Assembly (NCBI RefSeq): GCF_000013205.1
Contig: NC_007775.1
Coordinates: forward strand, 1,298,501-1,362,500
DNA length: 64,000 nucleotides
DNA from: Synechococcus sp. JA-3-3Ab
Lineage (GTDB): Bacteria > Cyanobacteriota > Cyanobacteriia > Thermostichales > Thermostichaceae
Direction: 5' to 3'
The position numbers were made by a program, and so were the translations under genes. Position 1 is the stretch's first letter. Each line of letters starts with the position of its first letter. A model generated the notes under the pieces. It made no database searches and was not told where the DNA came from. It worked only from the letters and a program-made list of their open reading frames with translations. Below, piece by piece: positions 9,140-19,529 of the stretch.

Positions 9140-9853
9140 TCAAGCCTGGCCACGCCGTCGGAGCTGCCAGGGCAGGGTGGAACGGTCGGCAGCTTGCTGC
9201 GCCTGGGCCACGACGATCACCCCGGCCACCGGGATCCCGGCAGCGACCAAGACCTGCTGCGCCGCTTGGACGGTGGAGCCGGTGGTGTAGATGTCATCCA
9301 CCAGTAGCACCGGCGTGGCGGGAGCGCGCTTGAGAGCAAAGGCGCCTGCCAAGTTCTGCTGGCGTTGCAGGGGGTTGAGCTCATGTTGGGCCGCTGTGGC
9401 CCGCACCCGCACCAGAGCGTCAGGTAAATGTCTTAGACCCGTCCGCTCGCAAAAAGCTTGGCTGATCAAAGCCGCCTGGTTGTAGCCCCGCTGCCGCAGC
9501 CGCTCCGCATGCAGAGGGATGGGCACCACCGTATAGTCGTGGCGAGACAGCAGGTCATGGCTTCCCTGGGATCCCGAACGCTTCTGTCGGCTCTCCAGCC
9601 AGCGGGATCCCAGCCATTCCCCCAAAACCGCGCCAATGCGCCGCTGTCCTTCATATTTCAGGCAATAGATGGCCCGGCGCAGCGCTCCCCGGTGGATCCC
9701 CCAAGCATAAAGCGGCCAAGGCGAAGTGGTGACCGGCCAAGAGTCGAGCCGCTCCGCCTGCAGCCGCCTTTGACAGTCTGGACAAAACACAGCCTTAGCC
9801 GGGCGCTGGCAGAGCGGACAAGGGAGCAAAATCCACCAATCCATCCAGCCCAT
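9140..9853 (-). CDS. comF: ComF-family phosphoribosyltransferase-like protein
   Basis: An N-terminal zinc ribbon (CPLCQRPAKAVFCPDCQRR) and a C-terminal type I phosphoribosyltransferase domain with the PRPP motif VLLVDDIYTTGSTV define the ComF family. The motif YTVVPIPLHAERLRQRGYNQ is also characteristic. ComF is a cytosolic factor required for DNA uptake or integration during natural transformation in several bacteria. comEC and pilD are elsewhere in this window, so the competence machinery is present though not clustered. ATG at 9853 begins MGWMDWWILLPCPLC; a longer GTG start at 9931 lacks family support. Confidence 0.85.
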   Translation of the reverse strand: MGWMDWWILLPCPLCQRPAKAVFCPDCQRRLQAERLDSWPVTTSPWPLYAWGIHRGALRRAIYCLKYEGQRRIGAVLGEWLGSRWLESRQKRSGSQGSHDLLSRHDYTVVPIPLHAERLRQRGYNQAALISQAFCERTGLRHLPDALVRVRATAAQHELNPLQRQQNLAGAFALKRAPATPVLLVDDIYTTGSTVQAAQQVLVAAGIPVAGVIVVAQAQQAADRSTLPWQLRRRGQA

Positions 9854-10041
9854 CGCCTTTCGCGAGTTCCTTCTGGTGTGCAGAAGCTCCTCTAGGCTAG
9901 CTGAGGGGAACAAGGATGCTGAAATTCTCACTCAGCCAAGCCACCAGCCCAGAAGCTGATCCCTTAAGTTGACGCCGGGATCCCGCCTTGCTAGGATTTA
10001 CTACTGCCGGATAATTGAGTAGCGATCTTCTCAGCCAACCC

Positions 10042-10449
10042 ATGCCCACCATTCAGCAACTCATTCGCGAAGAGCGCAAGGCTGCTGTTCGCAAGACCAA
10101 GGCCCCTGCCCTGAAAGGATGTCCTCAGCGGCGGGGAGTTTGCACCCGAGTGTACACGACAACGCCCAAGAAGCCCAACTCAGCTTTGCGGAAGGTGGCG
10201 CGGGTTCGCCTCACCTCTGGCTTTGAAGTTACTGCTTACATCCCCGGCATTGGCCACAACCTACAAGAGCACTCGGTGGTCATGATTCGCGGCGGAAGGG
10301 TCAAGGACTTGCCCGGCGTGCGCTATCACATTATTCGGGGCACGCTCGACGCCGCAGGAGTGAAAGACCGCAAGCAAGGCCGCTCCAAATACGGGGCAAA
10401 ACGGCCTAAGCCCGGCCAAGCCCCAGCCGCCGCTGGCAAGAAGAAATAG
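10042..10449 (+). CDS. rpsL: Ribosomal protein S12
   Basis: The 135-aa protein starts [12 protein letters not shown] and contains the decoding-centre loops ([21 protein letters not shown] and [12 protein letters not shown]) of S12. Lys and Pro positions of the streptomycin-determining loop look wild type. It is the first gene of the str-type string rpsL-rpsG-fusA-tuf. The upstream in-frame ATT/ATG extension from 10015 is not part of the family. A Lys-rich tail (AAAGKKK) ends the protein. Confidence 0.97.
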   Translation: MPTIQQLIREERKAAVRKTKAPALKGCPQRRGVCTRVYTTTPKKPNSALRKVARVRLTSGFEVTAYIPGIGHNLQEHSVVMIRGGRVKDLPGVRYHIIRGTLDAAGVKDRKQGRSKYGAKRPKPGQAPAAAGKKK

Positions 10450-10492
10450 TTTCCCTCTGGACGTCATCCTGCCTTCAAGTTCTACAGCTCCT

Positions 10493-10963
10493 ATGTCTCG
10501 CCGCAACCGTGCTCCTCGCCGTGACGTGCCTCCAGATCCCAAGTACGGGAGCCGTTTGGTTACCATGCTGATCCACAAGTTGATGATGAGGGGCAAGGCT
10601 TCTCTTGCCGCCAGGATCCTCTACGACGCTCTAGAGATTGTGCGAGAGCGCACCGGCCAGGATCCGCTGCCCGTACTGGAAAATGCCGTTCGCAACGCCA
10701 CCCCCTTGGTGGAGGTGAAAGCGCGGCGGGTGGGCGGCGCCACCTATCAGGTGCCTGTGGAGGTCAGAGCGGAGCGAGGAACCTCATTGGCGCTGCGCTG
10801 GCTAGTCACCTTTTCCCGCACCCGTCCAGGCCGCACTATGTCTGCCAAGTTAGCCAATGAGATTATAGATGCGGCCAACGAAACCGGCAACGCCATCCGC
10901 CGGCGAGAGGAAGTCCATCGCATGGCCGAAGCCAACAAAGCCTTTGCCCACTACCGCTACTGA
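10493..10963 (+). CDS. rpsG: Ribosomal protein S7
   Basis: The 156-aa protein starts [20 protein letters not shown] and has the S7 core ([37 protein letters not shown]). S7 nucleates assembly of the 30S head and contacts the E site. It lies 43 bp after rpsL and 156 bp before fusA, the usual order in cyanobacteria. Length is normal. Confidence 0.97.
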   Translation: MSRRNRAPRRDVPPDPKYGSRLVTMLIHKLMMRGKASLAARILYDALEIVRERTGQDPLPVLENAVRNATPLVEVKARRVGGATYQVPVEVRAERGTSLALRWLVTFSRTRPGRTMSAKLANEIIDAANETGNAIRRREEVHRMAEANKAFAHYRY

Positions 10964-11119
10964 ACCCCGCTGGCCGAGCAAAGGAGGATGTTGTTGGGAT
11001 CCCTTCCCATTTGCCGAGAGCTGGGCTGGATCTGGAGGAGAAGGGGCAAAAAAGACTAGAATTGTAAAGGTTTTTTTAGTTTGCCCGAGTCGCAGGGCGA
11101 CGAGGATTGGGAGGTTAAC

Positions 11120-13252
11120 GTGGCACGCACAGTTCCCCTGGAACGAGTTCGAAATATTGGTATCGCGGCCCACATCGATGCTGGCAAGACCACGACCACA
11201 GAACGGATCCTCTTCTATTCCGGTCTGGTGCATAAGCTTGGCGAGGTTCACGAGGGAACCACGGTAACCGACTGGATGGCTCAGGAACGGGAGCGGGGCA
11301 TCACCATCACGGCCGCGGCCATCACTACCCGTTGGACCAAGCGGGATCCGAAAAACCCCTCCCAACCTCTCGCCGGCGCGCCGGAATACACCATCAACAT
11401 CATCGACACGCCAGGGCACGTGGACTTCACCATCGAGGTGGAGCGCTCGATGCGGGTGCTGGACGGGGTGATCGCCGTCTTCGACTCGGTAGGGGGCGTG
11501 CAGCCGCAGTCGGAAACCGTCTGGCGGCAGGCCAATCGTTACAATGTGCCCCGCATTGCCTTTGTCAACAAAATGGATCGCATGGGGGCCAATTTCCTCA
11601 AGGTTTATAACCAGATCCGGGAGCGCCTCAAAGCCAACGCCGTGCCGATCCAACTGCCCATCGGGGCGGAAGACGAGTTCCGCGGCATCGTCGATCTGGT
11701 GCGCTTGCAGGCCAATATCTACATGGATGAGATCGGCAAGGACATTCGCCCTGCCCCCATCCCGGAGGAGATGAAGGATCTGGTGGCGGAATACCGGGCC
11801 AAGCTGGTGGAAGCAGTGGCCGAGACCGACGAGGCCCTGATGGAGAAGTACTTTGCCGAGGAGGATCTGAGCGAAGCCGACCTAATGGCTGGTCTGCGCA
11901 AAGGCACCATCAGCGGCCAAATTGTGCCCATGCTGTGCGGCTCTGCCTTCAAGAACAAGGGTGTGCAGATGCTGCTGGACGCGGTGGTGGACTACCTTCC
12001 CTCTCCCATCGATATTCCCGCCATCAAGGGGGTATTGCCGGATGGGTCGGAGGTGTCGCGCAAAGCCAGCGACGATGAGCCCTTCTCCGCCCTGGCCTTC
12101 AAGCTGATGAGCGACAAGTACGGAGACCTCACCTTTATCCGCGTTTACTCTGGGGTGCTAACCAAGGGCACCTATGTGCTCAACTCCACCAAGAACAAAA
12201 AGGAGCGCATCTCCCGCCTAGTGGTGCTCAAGGCGGACGAGCGTCTGGATGTAGATGAGCTGCGGGCAGGCGATCTGGGGGCTGTGTTGGGCCTGAAAGA
12301 TACCACCACTGGGGACACCCTCTGCGACGAAAACGCGCCGGTGATCCTGGAGTCCCTATATATCCCCGAGCCGGTAATCTCGGTGGCTGTCGAGCCCAAG
12401 ACCAAAGCCGATATCGACAAACTCTCCAAAGCGCTGCAGGCCCTGGCCAAGGAGGATCCCACCTTCCGCGTCTCGGTGGATCCGGAGACCAACCAAACCA
12501 TCATCTCCGGCATGGGCGAGCTCCACCTGGAGATTCTGGTGGATCGCATGCTGCGGGAGTTCAACGTAGAAGCCAACGTGGGCAACCCCCAAGTGGCCTA
12601 CCGCGAAACCATCCGCAAGCCAGTTAGCCGCGTGGAAGGGAAGTTCATCCGCCAGACTGGCGGCCGCGGCCAGTACGGCCATGTGGTCATCGACCTGGAG
12701 CCGGCAGAGCCGGGCACGGGGTTCGAGTTTGTCTCCAAAATTGTGGGTGGTGTCATCCCCAAAGAGTACATTCCGCCTGCCGAGCAAGGGATCCGCGAAG
12801 CCTGCGAGTCCGGCGTCTTGGCTGGCTATCCTTTGATCGATATTCGCGTCACGCTGGTGGACGGCTCCTACCACGAGGTGGACTCCAGCGAAATGGCCTT
12901 CAAGATCGCCGGCTCGATGGCGTTGAAGGAGGCTGCTCGCAGAGCCAACCCCGTCCTGCTGGAGCCGATGATGAAGGTGGAGGTGGAAGTTCCCGAAGCC
13001 TTCGTCGGGGATGTTATCGGAGACATCAACGCCCGTCGCGGCCAGATGGAGGGGATGAGTACAGAGGGCGGCATCTCCAAGGTCAATGCCAAGGTTCCCT
13101 TGGCGGAGATGTTTGGATATGCCACCGACATCCGCTCCAAAACCCAAGGGCGGGGCATCTTTACGATGGAGTTCAGCCACTACGAGGAAGTTCCTCGCAG
13201 TATTGCCGAAGCCATCATTGCCAAAAGCAAAGGAAGTGGAGTAACCAACTGA
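11120..13252 (+). CDS. fusA: Elongation factor G
   Basis: EF-G drives GTP-dependent translocation on the ribosome. Seen: G1 [14 protein letters not shown]2 [12 protein letters not shown]3 DTPGHVDF, G4 NKMD, and domain IV with [10 protein letters not shown]. The GTG at 11120 ([14 protein letters not shown]) is chosen because GGGAGG lies just upstream and homology begins there; the ATG-like extension from 11081 is not conserved. The product is 710 aa, standard for the family. The upstream 150 bp contain no obvious terminator, so it may be cotranscribed with rpsG. Confidence 0.97.
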   Translation: MARTVPLERVRNIGIAAHIDAGKTTTTERILFYSGLVHKLGEVHEGTTVTDWMAQERERGITITAAAITTRWTKRDPKNPSQPLAGAPEYTINIIDTPGHVDFTIEVERSMRVLDGVIAVFDSVGGVQPQSETVWRQANRYNVPRIAFVNKMDRMGANFLKVYNQIRERLKANAVPIQLPIGAEDEFRGIVDLVRLQANIYMDEIGKDIRPAPIPEEMKDLVAEYRAKLVEAVAETDEALMEKYFAEEDLSEADLMAGLRKGTISGQIVPMLCGSAFKNKGVQMLLDAVVDYLPSPIDIPAIKGVLPDGSEVSRKASDDEPFSALAFKLMSDKYGDLTFIRVYSGVLTKGTYVLNSTKNKKERISRLVVLKADERLDVDELRAGDLGAVLGLKDTTTGDTLCDENAPVILESLYIPEPVISVAVEPKTKADIDKLSKALQALAKEDPTFRVSVDPETNQTIISGMGELHLEILVDRMLREFNVEANVGNPQVAYRETIRKPVSRVEGKFIRQTGGRGQYGHVVIDLEPAEPGTGFEFVSKIVGGVIPKEYIPPAEQGIREACESGVLAGYPLIDIRVTLVDGSYHEVDSSEMAFKIAGSMALKEAARRANPVLLEPMMKVEVEVPEAFVGDVIGDINARRGQMEGMSTEGGISKVNAKVPLAEMFGYATDIRSKTQGRGIFTMEFSHYEEVPRSIAEAIIAKSKGSGVTN

Positions 13253-13274
13253 AATCAAAAGGAAGTGATGATTC

Positions 13275-14504
13275 ATGGCACGCGCTAAGTTTGAACGTAC
13301 CAAACCGCACGTCAACGTTGGCACCATTGGCCACGTCGACCACGGCAAGACGACGTTGACCGCCGCCATTACTATGACCCTGGCTGCTCTGGGTCAGGCC
13401 ACAGCCAAGCGCTATGACGAGATCGACGCGGCGCCAGAGGAGAGAGCCCGCGGTATCACTATCAACACTGCCCACGTGGAGTACCAGACGGAGAAGCGTC
13501 ACTACGCCCACGTGGACTGCCCCGGCCACGCCGACTACGTGAAAAACATGATCACGGGCGCGGCCCAGATGGATGGGGCCATCCTGGTGGTCTCGGCGGC
13601 CGATGGGCCGATGCCGCAGACGCGGGAGCACATCCTGTTGGCCCGTCAGGTGGGGGTACCCAGCTTGGTGGTCTTCCTCAACAAGGTGGACATGGTGGAC
13701 GACGAGGAGCTGCTGGAGCTGGTGGAGCTGGAGATACGGGAGCTCCTCTCCAAGTACGACTTCCCCGGCGACGAAATCCCCATCATCAGAGGATCCGCTC
13801 TCAAGGCTCTGGAAAGGATGCAGGCCAACCCCAAAACCCAGCGGGGTGAGGATCCCTGGGTGGACAAGATCTACGAGCTGATGGATGCGGTAGACTCCTA
13901 CATTCCAACGCCGGAGCGGGATGTGGACAAGCCCTTCCTGATGGCAGTGGAAGATGTCTTCTCGATCACCGGTCGCGGCACGGTGGCGACGGGCCGGATC
14001 GAGCGGGGCCGCATCAAAGTTGGCGAAACCGTGGAGCTGGTGGGATTGCGAGAAACCCGTTCCACCACCGTTACCGGTCTAGAGATGTTCCAGAAGACGC
14101 TGGACGAGGGGATTGCCGGCGACAACGTGGGTGTGTTGTTGCGGGGTATTCAGAAGAACGAGGTGGAGCGGGGCATGGTGCTGGCCAAGCCCAAGACCAT
14201 CACTCCTCACACCCAGTTCGAGTCGGAGGTTTACGTCCTCAAGAAGGAAGAGGGCGGACGTCACACCCCCTTCTTTGCCGGCTATCGTCCTCAGTTCTAC
14301 GTGCGTACCACCGACGTCACCGGCACCATCACTTCCTTCACGGCTGACGACGGCTCTAAGCCGGAGATGGTGATGCCCGGCGACCGCGTCAGGATGACGG
14401 TAGAGCTGATCCAGCCCATCGCCATCGAGCAAGGGATGCGCTTTGCCATTCGTGAGGGCGGTCGTACCGTAGGGGCCGGTGTGGTCTCTAAGATCCTGAA
14501 GTAA
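13275..14504 (+). CDS. tuf: Elongation factor Tu
   Basis: EF-Tu delivers aminoacyl-tRNA to the ribosome. The 409-aa sequence has G1 [11 protein letters not shown]3 DCPGHADY, G4 NKVDMVDD, and the domain II/III segments [13 protein letters not shown] and [13 protein letters not shown]. It starts 22 bp after fusA with an AAGGAAG ribosome site. A strong intrinsic terminator follows at 14518-14571. Confidence 0.98.
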   Translation: MARAKFERTKPHVNVGTIGHVDHGKTTLTAAITMTLAALGQATAKRYDEIDAAPEERARGITINTAHVEYQTEKRHYAHVDCPGHADYVKNMITGAAQMDGAILVVSAADGPMPQTREHILLARQVGVPSLVVFLNKVDMVDDEELLELVELEIRELLSKYDFPGDEIPIIRGSALKALERMQANPKTQRGEDPWVDKIYELMDAVDSYIPTPERDVDKPFLMAVEDVFSITGRGTVATGRIERGRIKVGETVELVGLRETRSTTVTGLEMFQKTLDEGIAGDNVGVLLRGIQKNEVERGMVLAKPKTITPHTQFESEVYVLKKEEGGRHTPFFAGYRPQFYVRTTDVTGTITSFTADDGSKPEMVMPGDRVRMTVELIQPIAIEQGMRFAIREGGRTVGAGVVSKILK

Positions 14505-14517
14505 GCGGCTTTCTCTT

Positions 14518-14571
14518 GGCAGGGATTGGGCGCTGGTCACTCCAGGCAAGCTCGATCCCTGCCATTTTTTT
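14518..14571 (+). terminator. Intrinsic terminator after tuf
   Basis: GGCAGGGAT pairs with ATCCCTGCC across a 27-base loop region, followed by a run of seven T. It sits 14 bp after the tuf stop and 27 bp before rpsJ, so rpsJ is probably expressed by partial read-through or its own promoter. Confidence 0.85.
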
Positions 14572-14597
14572 GAGTACACCCTACCTTCTCTCCGACT

Positions 14598-14915
14598 ATG
14601 GCTACCTTGACCCAACAGAAAATTCGTATCCGCCTAAAGGCCTACGACCATCGGCTACTGGATACTTCCTGCGACAAAATCGTGGACACGGCCCGCCGCA
14701 CGGAGGCTGTGCCAGTTGGCCCGATCCCTTTGCCGACGCGGCGTCGCCTCTACTGTGTGCTGCGTTCCCCCCACACGGACAAGGATTCGCGGGAACATTT
14801 TGAAGTTCGCACCCACCGCCGCATTATCGACATCTACTCCCCCTCTTCCAAAACCATCGATGCTTTGATGAAGCTGGATCTGCCGGCAGGGGTGGACATC
14901 GAGGTGAAATTGTGA
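14598..14915 (+). CDS. rpsJ: Ribosomal protein S10
   Basis: The 105-aa S10 protein is recognised by [23 protein letters not shown] and the extended loop [16 protein letters not shown]. In the 30S head it contacts S3 and S14, and as NusE it takes part in antitermination. It closes the str-type gene string, an order common in cyanobacteria where rpsJ follows tuf. Confidence 0.97.
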   Translation: MATLTQQKIRIRLKAYDHRLLDTSCDKIVDTARRTEAVPVGPIPLPTRRRLYCVLRSPHTDKDSREHFEVRTHRRIIDIYSPSSKTIDALMKLDLPAGVDIEVKL

Positions 14916-14958
14916 GGCTCCGCTCGGGGATCCGGCGCTAGGTTAGGCAAGGGGGCAG

Positions 14959-15843
14959 GTGGTGACCACAGCAGTCGAGCAAAAAAGACGAGAAGAGGGC
15001 GCCGCCATTGGGGAGGGGACGGCGGCTTCTGAGCCCATCCCGGTCTTGGTGGTGGGAGCCCTGGGCAAGATGGGGCGGGAGGTGGTGCGGGCGGTGGCCC
15101 AAACCCCCGACATGAAGTTGGTGGGGGCGGTGGCCCGTTCCCAGTTGGGCTCGGACATTGGCGAGGTGTTGGGCCTGGGATCCCTGGGAGTCGAGATTAC
15201 CGACGACCTGGCGGGCCAGTTGCTGCGGCTGTCGCAGCGGAGCGCCCGAGGCGTCATGGTGGATTTCACCCATCCGCGCTCTGTGTATGAAAACGTCCGC
15301 TCGGCCATTGCGTTTGGGGTGCGGCCGGTGGTGGGGACGACGGGCCTGACGCCGGAGCAGGTGGAGCGGCTGAGGGATCTGGCGGATAAGTCCGGTGTGG
15401 GCTGTCTAATTGCGCCCAACTTTGCCATCGGCATGATCCTGCTGCAGCAGATGGCGCTGCAGGCGGCCCAATATTTCGATCACGTGGAGATTGTCGAGCT
15501 GCACCACAACCGCAAGGTCGATGCCCCCAGCGGCACGGCTCTGCAGACGGCGCAGCGGCTGGGACAACTGGGCAAAGCTTTTAACCCGCCTGAGGTGGAA
15601 GAAAAGGAGCTGATCCCCGGCTCGCGGGGAGGGATCCCCGGCCCCAACATCCCCATCCACAGCGTTCGCCTGCCGGGGCTTATTGCCCACCAGGAGGTGA
15701 TCTTCGGCGGCATGGGGCAGACGTTGACCTTGAGACACGACATCACGGATCGGATGGCCTTCATGCCGGGAGTGATCCTGGGCATTCGCAAGGTGCTGCA
15801 GCTCAAGGGGCTGGTCTACGGCTTGGAGCAGGTGTTGAGCTAG
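14959..15843 (+). CDS. dapB: 4-hydroxy-tetrahydrodipicolinate reductase
   Basis: DapB reduces hydroxy-tetrahydrodipicolinate with NAD(P)H in lysine and diaminopimelate synthesis. Seen: the N-terminal dinucleotide loop [13 protein letters not shown], the active-site segment [15 protein letters not shown] with catalytic His and Lys, and [10 protein letters not shown]. Two adjacent GTG codons (14959, 14962) are candidate starts. The extra 26 residues before the nucleotide loop are longer than in many homologues. dapF of the same pathway is at 41688-42557. Its stop overlaps the convergent metF stop by 4 bp. Confidence 0.95.
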   Translation: MVTTAVEQKRREEGAAIGEGTAASEPIPVLVVGALGKMGREVVRAVAQTPDMKLVGAVARSQLGSDIGEVLGLGSLGVEITDDLAGQLLRLSQRSARGVMVDFTHPRSVYENVRSAIAFGVRPVVGTTGLTPEQVERLRDLADKSGVGCLIAPNFAIGMILLQQMALQAAQYFDHVEIVELHHNRKVDAPSGTALQTAQRLGQLGKAFNPPEVEEKELIPGSRGGIPGPNIPIHSVRLPGLIAHQEVIFGGMGQTLTLRHDITDRMAFMPGVILGIRKVLQLKGLVYGLEQVLS

Positions 15844-16751
15844 CTGCTCAGGGGCGGGATCCCGGCCTCGTCCAGGATGTGCGGGATGAGGTGTTCGGCC
15901 TTGACGGCCATCAGGTGCACGCCGTGACAGATCTGGCGGGCCTGGCGCACCTGTTCGGCAGCAATGCGGATCCCTTCTTCGAGGGGATCGGGGGCATCGG
16001 CCAGCCGCTGGATAATGGCGTCCGGGATCTGCACCCCCGGCAAGTTGCGGTTGATGAAGAGGGCGTTTTTGGCGGATTTGAGCAGGAAGATGCCCGCCAG
16101 GATGGGCTTGCCGGCGGGGCGGCCCAGCTTGTCCATGAAGCGCTCCAGTTGCTCGAAGTCGGTCACCATCTGGCTTTGGAAAAACTGGGCTCCGTTCTCC
16201 AGCTTGCGGTGGAAGCGCCGCTCCAGGCCGGAAAAGCTGGGGGATTGCGGCTCTACGGCTGCCCCCGGGAACAGACAGGTGCCGCCGTCGGGGAGGGGCT
16301 TGCCGTTGCAGTCGAGGCCGTTGTTGAGGCGTTGGATAAGCTGCAGCAGACGCACCGATTCCAGGTCAAAGACTGGGCGGGCATCGGGGCAATCCCCCAC
16401 CTGGATGGGATCCCCGGTGAGGGCCAGCACGTTGCGCAGGCCGAGCGCTGAGGCCCCCAACAGATCCCCCTGCAGAGCCAGGCGGTTGCGATCCCGGCAG
16501 GCCAGCTGCAGGATGGGTTCAACGCCCGCCTGCTGCAACAGCAGCGAGGCGGCCAGGGGGCTCATGCGGGCCATGGCGCGGTTGGAGTCCGTGATGTTGA
16601 CGGCATGCACCCGGCCCTTGAGCTGCTGGGCCAGAGAGAGCAGGGTGCTGGTGTCGGATCCCTTGGGGGGGGTGATCTCAGCCGTGAGCAAAAATTCCCC
16701 CCGCTGGATGGCTTGGGCAAAGCGCGACGGTGGTGGGCAGGTCAGGGCCAC
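15840..16751 (-). CDS. metF: Methylenetetrahydrofolate reductase
   Basis: MetF makes 5-methyl-THF for methionine synthesis using FAD. Seen: the N-terminal [18 protein letters not shown] with the conserved Glu, NITDSNRA, and NVLALTGDP, all typical. The GTG at 16751 gives 303 aa and begins at the conserved N terminus; the frame continues upstream to 16988 only as low-complexity read-through. It converges with dapB. Confidence 0.92.
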   Translation of the reverse strand: MALTCPPPSRFAQAIQRGEFLLTAEITPPKGSDTSTLLSLAQQLKGRVHAVNITDSNRAMARMSPLAASLLLQQAGVEPILQLACRDRNRLALQGDLLGASALGLRNVLALTGDPIQVGDCPDARPVFDLESVRLLQLIQRLNNGLDCNGKPLPDGGTCLFPGAAVEPQSPSFSGLERRFHRKLENGAQFFQSQMVTDFEQLERFMDKLGRPAGKPILAGIFLLKSAKNALFINRNLPGVQIPDAIIQRLADAPDPLEEGIRIAAEQVRQARQICHGVHLMAVKAEHLIPHILDEAGIPPLSS

Positions 16752-16836
16752 AATTCTGGGAAGACCGAAAGAAAAAGCAGTGGGTTGGCCTATTATCCGC
16801 TGTTTTGGGAGGGTTTTTCCAGCCAAAGCGCTTTTC

Positions 16837-18357
16837 TCAGGGCTTGGGCGAAGGGGAAGGGCTGGGCGGAGGCTGCACCCGCATTTCTCCCAGCCAGAGG
16901 GGGGGATCCCCCTGGTGCAGACGCTGCTGCCAGTTTGTCGCCGCCGCGGGCGGGATCCCCTGCGGGCCCAGGGCCCAGCTCCAGCCAATCACCTGGAGCC
17001 ACCGCCCGGCTTGCAAGCCTTCCAAAAAGGGCTGGGCAGCTTCTGCGTCGGGAGACGGCCCGCTGAGGATCAGGGGCAACTGGGGGTTAAAGGCCACAAG
17101 GCGACGGTACAACGCTTCAAAGGTCTCGGGATCCCCCTTCACCTCCAGGCTCAGCCAGTCCACCCCTGGCAAGGCGGCCCAGGCAGACGCTGCCTCGTTA
17201 TCCGCTCCCTCCAGCTCTAAAACCCAGAGCAAATTGGCCTCAGAGCGCAGGGTTTGTATCAGGTGACGGTAGGCCCGTCGTTGCAGCTCTGTATCCCCGT
17301 CCCCGACAGCTACGGCCAGGATAATCGGGGTGGCAAAGCGCTGGATGCCCCGAGCCCAAGAGCGCAAGGTCTCATCCTGTTCGCCCGCAGCCAGGGAAGA
17401 GAGGTGGGCCGGCTGCAGCCGCAGGCGTAGGTAGGGAACGGAGCCGCTCTCCCGCAGGCGATTGGCCAGGGGCTGGGGAAAGTCCTGGCGCGGATCCCAG
17501 AGGTGCTCCACCGCTGCCCAGGCGGGGGGCTGGCCAATGGCCTGGCGATAGGCCAGAAGCTGCTCCCAAGTTGGCATGCCCGACCAAGTGACCCCATGAT
17601 ACAGCCGGCTCGTGGGGGGAGGCAGCGGCCTGCCCCGCTGAAAAGGGGCAGAATCGGGCGGGATGGGGGAGGTGAGGACAACCTGCAGCCGTAGAGACGG
17701 CGAGGGGTCAGGGGCGTCGGCCTCCGGGAGGGAGAAGGGGAAACTCCACGTGCGCTCCTCGAACCGACCCTGAGTCATCTGGCGGGCATAGAAGTCCTGG
17801 GGGGGCGGCAGCGGCTCCAGGGCCTTGTCCCCCCAGAAGGCCTGCTGTACCACCAGGCGCACCCCCTCGCCAGGGTGAACTAGGGGCGTGGTGGTATCCA
17901 GGTGAAAGCTGCCGCTGAGGCGGGTAAACGTCTTGTGGGGCTCAACTCGGAAAGAGAGTGTGAGCTGGTCAGGCCGATAGGTGCCCAAGGCGCGGGAGGA
18001 GGGGGTGGGGAGCAGGGATCCCAGCTGCTCTGCCAAGCTCTCGCAGTCGGTGCAGGGAAGGAGAGCCTGCGGATGGAGAGAGATGGGAGCCTTGCGGGCA
18101 GATTGCAACTGCTCAGACGTGATCACAAAGCTGGCCCAAAGGTGCTTCAGAAGGGGATGCCGGCCGGGCGGAATATCGGAGAAAGTTCGCCCGGGGGGCG
18201 TGGCTGTGCGTGTGCCGGCAGCCGTCCCATCCAGGGGCACCGTGGAGAAGGCGTCGCTGGAACATCCCCCCAGCAACACCAGCGACAGGATTAGCGGCAG
18301 AGTCCCCAAGAGCAGGGGCCTAACACTGGGTTGTAGCGGCGGCGATCCCCAAACCAT
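16837..18357 (-). CDS. Predicted lipoprotein, possible GH26-like or DUF3142-type C-terminal region
   Basis: The 506-aa protein begins with a lipoprotein signal ending in LVLLGGC (lipobox, Cys about residue 32). A Ser/Pro-poor middle of about 200 aa is rich in beta-type sequence (FTRLSGSFHLDTTTPLVHPG). The last 250 aa look like a (beta/alpha) barrel: PYLRLRLQPAHLS, LRSWARGIQRF, PIILAVAVGDG, WLSLEVKGD. The spacing resembles GH26-type glycosidases, but I do not see a clear acid/base Glu pair, so enzyme activity is not established. It ends in a proline/serine tail (PPPSPSPSPKP). Likely anchored to a membrane facing the periplasm. Function unknown. Confidence 0.6.
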   Translation of the reverse strand: MVWGSPPLQPSVRPLLLGTLPLILSLVLLGGCSSDAFSTVPLDGTAAGTRTATPPGRTFSDIPPGRHPLLKHLWASFVITSEQLQSARKAPISLHPQALLPCTDCESLAEQLGSLLPTPSSRALGTYRPDQLTLSFRVEPHKTFTRLSGSFHLDTTTPLVHPGEGVRLVVQQAFWGDKALEPLPPPQDFYARQMTQGRFEERTWSFPFSLPEADAPDPSPSLRLQVVLTSPIPPDSAPFQRGRPLPPPTSRLYHGVTWSGMPTWEQLLAYRQAIGQPPAWAAVEHLWDPRQDFPQPLANRLRESGSVPYLRLRLQPAHLSSLAAGEQDETLRSWARGIQRFATPIILAVAVGDGDTELQRRAYRHLIQTLRSEANLLWVLELEGADNEAASAWAALPGVDWLSLEVKGDPETFEALYRRLVAFNPQLPLILSGPSPDAEAAQPFLEGLQAGRWLQVIGWSWALGPQGIPPAAATNWQQRLHQGDPPLWLGEMRVQPPPSPSPSPKP

Positions 18358-18525
18358 GAACTCACCTCAATACACCACCCCTCCGCGACCGCTTGGCAAC
18401 GGCTAGAGGGATTCTCGCCCAGCAGCCCAACCTTGGGTTTGATCCCGATCACAACTTGGCCACCGCAGATCCCGCTGGCACCGCCCAAAGGCAAGCTCAA
18501 GTGGTCGAGCCCTGGCGACAACCCG

Positions 18526-19458
18526 CTACCCCTGCGGCACTGCCGCCGCCTCCGGGTAGATGACCAACATGCCCTCGTAGAGGATTTGGCCAGGCTGCAA
18601 CTCCAGGCGATCGATGCGCACGCCTGGATCCAACTGGATGGGAAAATCCGCCAGGCCGGGGATGGGGATCTCCTGCCCTTCGCTCACCCACAGGGGATTG
18701 ACCAGCCGCAACTGGTTGGGACCCTGAGCCTGTAGCCCAGTTAGCACCGTAACCGGCACCTCCACCCCCTCGGGAGTAACCAATTGGGCCTGGATGCGCA
18801 GCCGATTTTGCTGCAAGGTGACCTGGGGCTGGCGGATCAAGAAGGGCACCGCTTGACCTCCAAAGGGCAGTTGCACCTGCGCCTGGGCCAGTTGGGACTG
18901 GATGAGGGGAGCCTGAAGGCTGCGGTTGAGATCGTCTTCGGTGAGGCGCAAGCTCACCTGCACCGGCACGGGGGCCAACAGCCGCAGGGGACTACGTCCC
19001 TGGATGGCTTCCCCTACATTGAGGCGAATATCCTGGCCCTGCAGCCGCAGGTGGCTGACCTGGAATCCCTGATAGATGAGGTTGTCTCCCGACACCTGGG
19101 CCTGGGGGATCTGGCCGTTCAAAATCTGGGCGTCGGAACCGGCGATCTGCACCCGCAAGTTGTCCACCTGCTGCACCTCAGAGCGAATCCAGGCGGCCAC
19201 TAGAGGATTGAGCAAGGAGCTGGCGATCTGGGCAAAAGCGGGCCAGGGCAAAAACATGGTGGGCAGGCTCAGCAGCAGAGCAAGCCCCAGCCGCTGCCCC
19301 CCTGGGGAGAGCCGTCGGCGGCGGCAGGCTGTCGGTGGGATCTGGGAAACAGAGGGACCCTCTAGAATGACCGAGTCCTGATCAGGCCGATAACAAGCTG
19401 TGGGCAGCACTGGGTACCTCAGCAAGGAACGACGGGCAATGGCGAGAGGCCAAGGCAA
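18526..19458 (-). CDS. DUF2993-like (LmeA-type) exported protein
   Basis: The protein has a signal peptide (LGLALLLSLPTMFLPWPAFA) followed by about 240 aa that match the DUF2993 pattern common in cyanobacteria: IRSEVQQVDNLRVQIAGSD, LRLTEDDLNRSL, and repeated short beta strands. Actinobacterial relatives bind phospholipid; the cyanobacterial role is not known. The start is uncertain. The frame opens at a TTG (19458), and a GTG at 19410 is also available; both leave an unusually long region before the signal peptide. It lies 168 bp before the lipoprotein gene on the same strand. Confidence 0.72.
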   Translation of the reverse strand: MPWPLAIARRSLLRYPVLPTACYRPDQDSVILEGPSVSQIPPTACRRRRLSPGGQRLGLALLLSLPTMFLPWPAFAQIASSLLNPLVAAWIRSEVQQVDNLRVQIAGSDAQILNGQIPQAQVSGDNLIYQGFQVSHLRLQGQDIRLNVGEAIQGRSPLRLLAPVPVQVSLRLTEDDLNRSLQAPLIQSQLAQAQVQLPFGGQAVPFLIRQPQVTLQQNRLRIQAQLVTPEGVEVPVTVLTGLQAQGPNQLRLVNPLWVSEGQEIPIPGLADFPIQLDPGVRIDRLELQPGQILYEGMLVIYPEAAAVPQG

Positions 19459-19529
19459 GGCCGAACTAGGACTAGATTACGACAGGACTTCTGCAGCGAA
19501 TAGGGGGCTCTCCCGCACACCTGAAGGAA

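Noticed and set aside
15964-17220. 418-codon frame on the plus strand opposite metF and the lipoprotein gene
   Set aside because: It spans two unrelated minus-strand genes and has no motif or ribosome site.
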